A stretch of 64,000 nt of DNA from Kumtagia ephedrae (GTDB lineage: Bacteria; Pseudomonadota; Alphaproteobacteria; Rhizobiales; Rhizobiaceae): NCBI RefSeq assembly GCF_003012745.1, contig NZ_PXYK01000007.1, positions 169,077 through 233,076 of the forward strand, written 5' to 3'. The position numbers and the translations under genes were made by a program. This document shows, piece after piece, positions 17,301 through 24,600 of the stretch; the stretch's first letter is position 1, and each line of letters starts with the position of its first letter. Under the pieces are notes generated by a model. That model was not told the DNA's origin, did no database searches, and saw only the letters and a program-made list of their open reading frames with translations.

Positions 17301-17450
17301 CGCGAGCTCGGGATGGGCGTACTGGATGGCACTGTCGTAGATGCCGACCGAGACGCCCGCGCCGGTATAGTCGTCCCAGACCGTCGGCATGTCGCCGATC
17401 AGCGCGAGATGCCACTGCGCATCGTAGAGCGGATCGCTTGGATGCGGCAT
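14325..17450 (-). CDS. Subtilisin-like (S8) protease with P-domain and RTX C-terminus
   Basis: About 1,041 residues. The N-terminal S8 domain (about 10-350) carries the full triad: D39 in VGIYDSAIQ, H87 in EHGTHVAG and S273 in GGTSGAAP. A proprotein-convertase-type P domain follows (about 380-510, including LIAPDGSVHPLL and WSIRVSRAGG). Then come RTX nonapeptides, three copies of the 89-residue shared module plus the common cap, and the C-terminus TSADFSVA. There is no Sec signal; type I secretion of an active protease is the likely route. The start at 17450 (AAGGGGG upstream) is favoured over a GTG at 17516. Similar layouts occur in cyanobacterial and rhizobial calcium-binding proteases. Confidence 0.88.
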   Translation of the reverse strand: MPHPSDPLYDAQWHLALIGDMPTVWDDYTGAGVSVGIYDSAIQYAHPELAANYDATKHLVFEGTVYDAAYTGPAKDGNPHGTEHGTHVAGVIAAALDGKGSVGVAPGASLTGFDIFNPATPLYVNMGTLTGLYAALAQGALLDVVNNSWSFRSSFYYSHNVIRPDTVDFQIAGIWEDLAENGRGGLGTIVVKGAGNDYWNAQSIGLNVSRHVVVVGSVTEDGLAADYSNHGANVLVSAPAGYNMVTVDILGEEGWNWNGGGDNDYTNQFGGTSGAAPVVSGVAALMLEANETLGWPDVRDILALSATHTGSAIGAASTGFENGTWVVNGADSWNGGGLHYHVNYGYGVVNGSNAVRMAEAWGLFGAPRTSTNESFVDLSGKANLAITEQPAIYTLSLTSDLVVEQVDVTLRFVNSTFPVLSAELIAPDGSVHPLLYYDTPSITYADVIWRFSVEGLRNVAAEGDWSIRVSRAGGPSGQLTDVQFRIHGRAEGADDVYHFTDEFSAMAALDPARRLVDDGDAGLDWLNMAAVRGDIRLDLREGAFSTLEGGQFIEIAAGTVIENAVTGDGDDVIFGNSADNALHGGRGNDIYYVNGAGDGSFEKAGQGTDLVAANIDYTLAAGSAVETLRTTANGSLTALDLTGNRLAQTIIGNAGDNVLHDGGKGAADVMKGLGGNDVYRVFNAADLIAEGAAQGEADRVMAAVDYRLGAGVHVERLTTNGSVGTAAIDLTGNGFAQEIVGNAGDNVLTDGAGAADHLRGLSGNDTYRIYTSGTTIVEGAAQGASDKVAAAVDYALAAGVHVEAMSTLSAGGTAAVKLTGNELAQAITGNAGDNVLGDGGGAGDVLSGFLGDDTYIVRSAATTIVEVAGRGTDRVATAVDYALGAGADVEVMTTISAAGRAAIDLTGNELGQRIYGNAGDNRLEGQGGTDRLSGLGGADSFVFASALGSDNVDTITDFGVGEDVLLLSASIFAALAQGALAAAAFLANATGLAGDADDRIVYRTDTGSIFYDADGTGTAAGIHFATITAGLALTSADFSVA

Positions 17451-17634
17451 GCCCCCTTGCACCCCACATGGCGCCGGCGGCCCGCAATGGCCGTCCGCTG
17501 CCGGTGAATTAGGCACATGCCAACGGATTGTTCAACGGAAATCTGGCGCGTATCTCCGCGGCCGGCGATCTTCTTCCTTCGCGGTCGATGTCCGGCCGGG
17601 TGAGACGCGTGTGAAATCCCCTTGGACGTCGCGG

Positions 17635-20600
17635 CTACGCCACCGACAAATCCGCACTGGTGAGCGCCAGCCCGGCGGTGATCGTGGCGAAGTGGACACC
17701 CGCCACCCCGCCCACGCCGTCCTCGTCATAGAACAGCTTGCCCGTGTCGCTCTCGTAGACGATGCGGTCGGTCGCATCCTGGGCGAGCCCTGTGGTGTTG
17801 GCCCGGAACGCCGCGGCCGCAAGCGTGCCGGTGTTCAGTTCGGTGAAGATCGCATCCGACAGCAGGAAGCGGTCGTCAGCGACGTTGAAGTCGGTGACGA
17901 TGTCGACATTGCCGGCGCCAAGCGCGGTGGCAAAGACGAAGGTGTCCTTGCCGCCAAGGCCGCTGAGCACGTCGAGCCCGCCCTTGCCTTCCAGCCGGTT
18001 GTCGCCGGCGTTGCCGACGATCTCCTGCGCCAATTCGTTGCCGGAAAGATCGATGGCGGACGTGCCGCCCGAACCGTTGGTGGTCATGATCTCGACATGC
18101 ACGCCGGCGTCGAGCGTGTAATCCACGGCGGCTACGACGCGGTCGGCATTGCCCTGCGCCGCCGCCTCGACGATGACGTCGCCGGAATTGAAGATGCGGT
18201 AGGTATCGTTGCCGCCGAGCCCGCGCAGGATGTCCGCTGCGCCCTGGCCGCCGTCATGCAGCACGTTGTCGCCGGCATTGCCGGTGATGTCCTGCTTCAG
18301 CGCGTTGCCGGTGAGGTCGATACCCGCCGTGCCGCCGCTGCTGCTGGTGGTCAAGATCTCGACGTGCACGCCGGTGCCGAGCTTGTAGTCGATTCCGGCG
18401 GCCACGCGGTCGGCGCTGCCCTGGGTCGCGCCCTCGACGACCACGGTGTCGGCGCTGTAGATGAGATAAGTGTCGTTGCCGCTCAGACCGCGCAGCAGGT
18501 CTCCGGCGCCGACACCGTCCTTCAGAACGTTCTGCCCGGCATTGCCGATGATTTCCTGCTTCAGTGCATTGCCGGTAAGGTCGATGGCTGTCGTGCCGGT
18601 CGAGGATGTCGTGGTAAGCAGTTCGATGTCGGCGCCGGCCGCCAGCGCATAGCTCGCCCGCGCCGCCACCCGGTCCGCCGTGCCGTTGCCGGCGATCTCG
18701 ATGACGACGTCTGCCTGCGTGTCGACGAAGTAGGTGTCGTTGCCGGCATTGCCTTCCAGCCGGTCGACGCCGCTGCCGCCGTCGAGGATGTCGTCCCCGT
18801 CCGCTGCCGTGATCGTGTCGTCGCCTGCGCCGCCCTTGACGGTGATCTTTGCCAGCGCGCCCAAAGCGCCGCTCATGCTGATGACATCGTCGCCGCCGCC
18901 GGCGTCGAGCACCAGGTTCTCCACCGTACCGACATCGAGCGCAAACGGCACGGGATTGGTCCGCTGCAGCAGCACCCGGCCGATGTTCTCGGCGATGGTG
19001 AATATCTCGGCGCCGGCGCCGCCGTTGACCTCGGCGGTGTCGGTGCCCTCGCCACCCTCCATCACGTCGCTGCCGTCGCCATCGTTCCAGATCATGCGGT
19101 CGTCGCCGGCCTCGCCCAGCAAGATGTCGCCGCCGATCCCGCCGACAAGCGTGTCGTTGTCGTCGCCGCCTTTCAGCACGTCCTGCCCGCCGCCGCCCTT
19201 GAGCGTATCGTTGCCGGTGCCGCCTTCGATCGACACCGCCCGCAAATGGCTCGACGCATCGACGCTGTCGTTGCCGCCGAGCGCCCGCACGACGATGGCG
19301 TCGCCCGATTCCACCCTGGTTATCTCCACCGTCGCGGCAAGGCCCGAGACGGTCGTCTTGGCACTGCCGCCCGAGATCACCACGGCATTGGCGCCGTTGG
19401 TGCCGTTGACGGTGACCTTGTCGGCGGCTCCGTCGCCGACGCTGCCGCCCGCCGCGGCCAGGCTGATCTTCACCAGGTCGACGTCGGTTCCGGAGAGGTC
19501 GTTGACGACGACGTTGTCGGTCCCGGCCAGGGCGTTGAGTTCGATCTGCTCGATATCGTCGAGATCCATGACGATGTTGGCGATGTCGCGGAAGAAGCGG
19601 ACCCGCCCGCCATTCGCCGCGATGTCGAAATTCTCGTTGGCGCCGCTGCCGTTGAACAGCAGCGCATCGAAGCCGGCCTGGCCTTCGACCGTATCGTTGC
19701 CGTCGCCCGGGTCCCACTGGAACACGTCGTTGCCGGCCCCCAGGAAGGCCACGTCGTTGCCCTGCTGGCCGTCGAGGAAATCGTCGCCCTCGCCGCCGAG
19801 CAGAAGGTCGATGCCGTTGCTGCCCAAAATCGTGTCGTTGCCGGCGCCGCCGTCGATCGTGATCCTGATCAGTGCCGCGAGATTGCCGGTCGTCGAGATG
19901 AAATCGTCGCCGCCGCCGGCGTTCAGCACCAGGTTCTCGGTCGTGCCGATGTCGAGCGAGGAAGGCGCCGGATCGAGTCGATCGGAGCGCACCCGTGCGC
20001 CGTTGGCGGTGATCGTGAACTCCTCCGCGCCGGCTCCGCCATTGACCTCGGCCGTGTCGTTGCCCTCGCCGCCCTCCATCAGGTCGGTGCCGTCTCCGGA
20101 GTTCCAGATCATGCGGTCGTCGCCGGCCTCGCCCAGCATCTGGTCGCTGCCGATGCCGCCGGAAAGCGTGTCCTTGTCCGCTCCGCCGACCAGCACGTCG
20201 TTGCCGCCGCCGCCCTTCAGCGTGTCGTTCCCGACGCCGCCATTCAGCGTCACCGCATGCAGCGCCGCGGATGCGTCGATGCCGTCGTCGCCGCCGAGCC
20301 CGTTCACCGCCACGACGTCGGTCGCCTCCAGCGTCGCTATCGACACCACGGCCTGCAGCCCCGCGATCTTGGCGTCGGTCGCGCCGCCCGACACGACGAT
20401 GGCATCGCCAGCCCCGGTGCCGTTGACCGCGACGGTATCGATCTGCGCATCCCCGGCGGTTCCGCCGATCACGCCGGCCAGGTTGACCGCCACCTGCGTG
20501 ACGTCTGTGCCGGAGAGATCGTTGACGGTGATCGTATCGGCTCCGCCCAGGGCGTTGTGCTCGAGCCGCTCGACGTCGTTCAGGTCCATGACGATGTTGC

Positions 20601-21321
20601 CGACGTCGCGGAAGAATCTCACCCGGCCGCCATTGGCCGCGATGTCGATATTCTCGTTGGCGCCGCTGCTGTTGAACAGCATGCGATCGAAGCCGGCCTG
20701 GCCTTCGACCACGTCGCTGCCGTCGCCCGGGTCCCACTGGAAGACGTCGTCGCCAGTACCGAGGAAGGCGACGTCGTTGCCCTGCTGGCCGTCGATGAAA
20801 TCGTTGCCGATGCCGCCCAGCAGGACATCCGCGCCGTTGCTGCCGAGGATCGTGTCGTTGCCCGAGCCGCCGTCGACGGTGATCTTGATCAGGGCGGCGA
20901 GATTGCCGGTGGCGGAGATCTTGTCGTCGCCGCCGCCGGCATTGAGCACGAGGTTTTCCGTCGTGCCGATGTCGAGCGCCGCCGGCGCCGGGTCGAGGCG
21001 GTCGAACCGCACCCGCGTTCCGTTGGCGGTGATGGTGAAGACCTCGCCGGCGGCGCCGCCATTGGCTTCGGTCGTGTCGACGCCGTCACCGCCTTCCATC
21101 AGGTCGGTGCCGTCGCCGGAATTCCAGATCATGGTGTCGTCGCCGGCCTCGCCGAACATCTGATCGTCGCCGCCGCCGCCCTCAAGCGTGTCGTTGCCGC
21201 CGCCGCCGCTCAGGATGTCGTCTGCCGCACCGGGGGCTGATCCGCCCGATGTCGCGACAGTCGGAGACACGAGATCCGGCGTGATGGTCTCGTTGGCATC
21301 TGTGCCCGTGAAGGTAGCCAT
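17635..21321 (-). CDS. RTX-type calcium-binding secreted protein 4 with long internal repeats
   Basis: A 1,228-residue protein starting MATFTGTDANETITPD, with GGGAG before the ATG. Residues about 40-860 are built from a repeat of about 340 residues (two full copies and a partial third). Each contains RTX nonapeptides, an MIWNSGDGTDLMEGG block, an FTITANGxRVRxxRLDPAP beta segment and an FQWDPGDG block. Three shared 89-residue modules (the last one capped) follow, ending TSADLSVA. It looks like a pure structural or binding protein; no enzyme domain is recognised. It lies 184 bases upstream of the S8 protease start, in the same direction. Confidence 0.85.
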   Translation of the reverse strand: MATFTGTDANETITPDLVSPTVATSGGSAPGAADDILSGGGGNDTLEGGGGDDQMFGEAGDDTMIWNSGDGTDLMEGGDGVDTTEANGGAAGEVFTITANGTRVRFDRLDPAPAALDIGTTENLVLNAGGGDDKISATGNLAALIKITVDGGSGNDTILGSNGADVLLGGIGNDFIDGQQGNDVAFLGTGDDVFQWDPGDGSDVVEGQAGFDRMLFNSSGANENIDIAANGGRVRFFRDVGNIVMDLNDVERLEHNALGGADTITVNDLSGTDVTQVAVNLAGVIGGTAGDAQIDTVAVNGTGAGDAIVVSGGATDAKIAGLQAVVSIATLEATDVVAVNGLGGDDGIDASAALHAVTLNGGVGNDTLKGGGGNDVLVGGADKDTLSGGIGSDQMLGEAGDDRMIWNSGDGTDLMEGGEGNDTAEVNGGAGAEEFTITANGARVRSDRLDPAPSSLDIGTTENLVLNAGGGDDFISTTGNLAALIRITIDGGAGNDTILGSNGIDLLLGGEGDDFLDGQQGNDVAFLGAGNDVFQWDPGDGNDTVEGQAGFDALLFNGSGANENFDIAANGGRVRFFRDIANIVMDLDDIEQIELNALAGTDNVVVNDLSGTDVDLVKISLAAAGGSVGDGAADKVTVNGTNGANAVVISGGSAKTTVSGLAATVEITRVESGDAIVVRALGGNDSVDASSHLRAVSIEGGTGNDTLKGGGGQDVLKGGDDNDTLVGGIGGDILLGEAGDDRMIWNDGDGSDVMEGGEGTDTAEVNGGAGAEIFTIAENIGRVLLQRTNPVPFALDVGTVENLVLDAGGGDDVISMSGALGALAKITVKGGAGDDTITAADGDDILDGGSGVDRLEGNAGNDTYFVDTQADVVIEIAGNGTADRVAARASYALAAGADIELLTTTSSTGTTAIDLTGNALKQEIIGNAGQNVLKDGVGAGDLLRGLSGNDTYLIYSADTVVVEGATQGSADRVAAGIDYKLGTGVHVEILTTSSSGGTAGIDLTGNALKQDITGNAGDNVLHDGGQGAADILRGLGGNDTYRIFNSGDVIVEAAAQGNADRVVAAVDYTLDAGVHVEIMTTNGSGGTSAIDLSGNELAQEIVGNAGDNRLEGKGGLDVLSGLGGKDTFVFATALGAGNVDIVTDFNVADDRFLLSDAIFTELNTGTLAAAAFRANTTGLAQDATDRIVYESDTGKLFYDEDGVGGVAGVHFATITAGLALTSADLSVA
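19060..21200 (-). repeat. Intragenic ~1.02-kb repeats in RTX gene 4
   Basis: The block encoding MIWNxGDGxDxMEGG recurs at about 19084, 20101 and 21121. The spacings are 1,017 and 1,020 bases, so the unit is 339-340 codons. Copies are diverged but alignable by eye over most of their length; the third is partial. Confidence 0.8.
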
Positions 21322-21606
21322 GACTGCTCCCGATCGGTGTCTTCCGCACGGAGGGAAGGCGAAAACTATCGAAGCGACCGCGAGAATATCCGATGGCAGC
21401 CGCCGGCCGGCAAGACAAGGCCTTCGGCACCTTGGCGAGCGTCTGCAACGGGTCGATGTCGCTTGGCGATGCCGAACGATACCGATCCGTTACCCGTGGC
21501 CCATTGATTGAATGAGACTGCAAAGGCTGCCGGACATCGGAGCGCCTGCCTGCCGCGCGCCGCCGGAGCGGGCGCCGCGAGGATCAGGCCCCGCGGCGCT
21601 TGAAAT

Positions 21607-24600
21607 TCAGACCACCGCGAAGTCGGCGTTGGTCAGTGTCGGCAATCCCGTGAGCGTGGCAAAGTGGATGCGCGCGCCGGCGCCGTTGGCGTCGGCGTCG
21701 TAGTAGAGCCGGCCGGTGTCGGTCTCGTAGATGATGCGGTCGTTGCTGTCCTGCGCCTCTCCGGTGGTGTTGGCCCGGAAATTGGCCAGGCTCAGCGTTC
21801 CGGTCGTGGTCAGCGCGGCAAAGATCGCATTTTCCAGCCGTATCGTATCGTCGACGACGCTGAAGTCGGCGATCGTGTCGATATTGGTCGCGCCGAGGGT
21901 GGAGGAGAACAGGAAGAAATCCTTGCCGGCTCCTCCCGTCAGCACGTCGTCGCCCGCCTTGCCGTCGAGGATGTTGGCGCCGGCATTGCCGGTGATCGAC
22001 TGCGCGATCTCATTGCCGGTGATATCGATGCCAGAGGTTCCAGAGGCGCCATTGGTCTGCATGATCTCCACATGCACACCGGCGCCGAGCGTGTAGTCGA
22101 TCGCCGACACCACCCTGTCGGCTGTCCCCTGCGTCGACGACTCGACGATGATGTCGCCGGCGTTGTAGACGCGGTAGGTGTCGTTGCCGCCGAGCCCGGT
22201 CATCGTATCGGCGGCGCCCGCCGCGCCGGAGCTCAGGATGTTGTCGCCGGCATTGCCGGTGATCTGCTGCGCCAGCGCATTGCCGGTCAGATCGATGGCC
22301 GATGTCCCGGCAGCGCCGTTGGTCTGCATGATCTCGACCTCGATCCCGGCCTTGAGCACGTAGTCGACGGCGGCCAGCACGCGGTCCGCGGTCCCCTGCC
22401 CGGCGCCTTCGACGATCACGTCGCCGGCATTGTAGACGCGGTAGGTGTCGTTGCCGCCGAGCCCGGTCATCGTATCGGCGGCGCCCGCCGCGCCGGAGCT
22501 CAGGATATTGTCTCCGGCATTGCCGGTGATCTGCTGCGCCAGCGCATTGCCGGTGAGGTTGATCGCCGTCGTGCCGGCAGCGCTGGTGGTGGTGAGCAGC
22601 TCGATCTGGACCCCCGCCTTCAGCACATAGCTCACGCCGGCTGCCACCTTGTCCGCCGTGCCCTGGCCCGCCCCCTCGACGACGACGGTCCCGCTATTGC
22701 GGACGATGTAGGTGTCGTTGCCGCCGAGCCCGGTCATCGTGTCGACGCCGGCGCCACCGCCGTCGGAGAGGATGTTGGCGCCGGCATTGCCGGTGATGTC
22801 CTGCACCAGCGCGTTGCCGGTAAGGTCGATGGCCGCCGTCCCGGCCGCGTCGTCGGTCGCCATGATCTCGACCTCGACGCCCGATTTCAGCACGTAGTCC
22901 AAGCCCGCGATCACCCGGTCGGCTGTGCCCTGCCCGGTCGCCTCGACGATCACGTCGCCGGCGTTGAAGACCCGGTAGGTATCGTTGCCGCCGAGGCCCC
23001 TCAGCGTATCCGCAGCACCCGCCGCACCGGCGCTCAGGATGTTGTCGCCGGCATTGCCGGTGATGTCCTGCGCCAGCGCGTTGCCGGTCAGATCGATGGC
23101 CGACGTGCCGGCCGCGTCGTCGGTCGCCATGATCTCGACCTCGACGCCGGCCTGCAGCACATAGTCCAAGGCCGCCGCCACTTTGTCGGCCGTGCCCTGC
23201 CCGGCGCCTTCGACGATCACGTCGCCGGCATTGTAGACGCGGTAGGTGTCGTTGCCGCCGAGGCCGGTCATCGTGTCGGCCGCACCCGCCGCGCCGGAGC
23301 TCAGGATGTTGTCGCCGGCATTGCCGGTGATCTGCTGCGCCAACGCATTGCCGGTCAGATCGATGGCCGACGTGCCGGCCGCATCCTCCGTTTCGAGCAA
23401 TTCGACATGGACGCCGGCGGCCAGCGCATAATCCACGGACGCCATCATGCGGTCGGCCGCGCCTTCGGCGGCGCCCTCGATGATGATCGCGGCGGAGTTG
23501 CCGACCTTGTAGGTATCGTTGCCGCCGAGACCCCGCAGCGTGTCGATGCCGGCGCCGCCGCCGTCTGCCAGAATGTTGTCGCCGGCATTGCCGGTGATCT
23601 TCTGGGCGAACGTGTTGCCGGTGATGTTGATGGCGCTTGTTCCACCCGAGGAACTGGTGGTCATCACCTCGACTTCGCTGCCGGCCGTCAGGACATAGGA
23701 CGCCTTCACCACGACCTTGTCGTTGGCGCCCTCGCCCACCGCCTCGGTGACGACATCGCCGGCGTTGTCGACATAGAAGGTATCGTCGCCCTTTCCGCCG
23801 GCCAGGGTGTCGGCGCCGCCGGCGCCATCCAGGACGTCGTCGCCGTCGAGGCCCTCGAGCTTGTTGGCCGAGCCGTTGCCGGTCAGCTTGTCGATGAAGT
23901 TGGAGCCGCGCAGGTTCTCGAAGCCGATGAAGGTGTCGCCCTCCGCATGCCCGCCGGTGGCGACGCCGGTCGCGAGGCTGACGGTCACCCCGGCGTCCGA
24001 TCCGGCATAGCTCAGCGTATCGCTGCCCGTGCCGCCGTCGACATTGTCGTAGCCGACATGGCCGGTATAGGTGTCGGCGCCGCCGTTGAGGAGTATCTGG
24101 CTGCCGTAAAGTGTCGTGATGCCGCTGAGGTCGAAGACGTCGGCGCCTGTGGTACCGAACAGCGCCGCGCCGTTGAGGTTGAGCTCCTCCACCCCGGCCG
24201 CCGCATTCAGGATGAGGCTCGACAGTGTCGTATTGTCGGTCAGGAAGACGCGGTCGTACTCCGTGCCGCCGATGAAGCTGTCCTTGCCGGCCTCGTTGCC
24301 GCCGATGTAGAAGTAGTCGTCGCCCGCTCCGCCATCCAGCGTGTCGTCGCCCTTGCCGCCGGTGAGCTCGTCATTGCCGTCGCCGCCCGACAGCGTGTCG
24401 TTGCCGTCGCCGCCATCGACCAGATCCGTGCCGACATGGCCGGTATAACTGTCGACACCGAGGCCGAGCTGGATGAGGGAATAGGGGAGCGACGTCAGGC
24501 CGCTGAGGTCGAAGACGTCGGCCCCGTCCGTCCCGGAAAGCGTCCAGCCGTTGAGGGTCAGTTCCTCGACGCTGCCGGCCTTGAGCGAAAGATAGGATAC

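Noticed and set aside
17449..21240. Open frame of over 1,200 codons antisense to RTX gene 4
   Set aside because: A shadow of the repetitive coding strand; no start signal and no recognisable domain.
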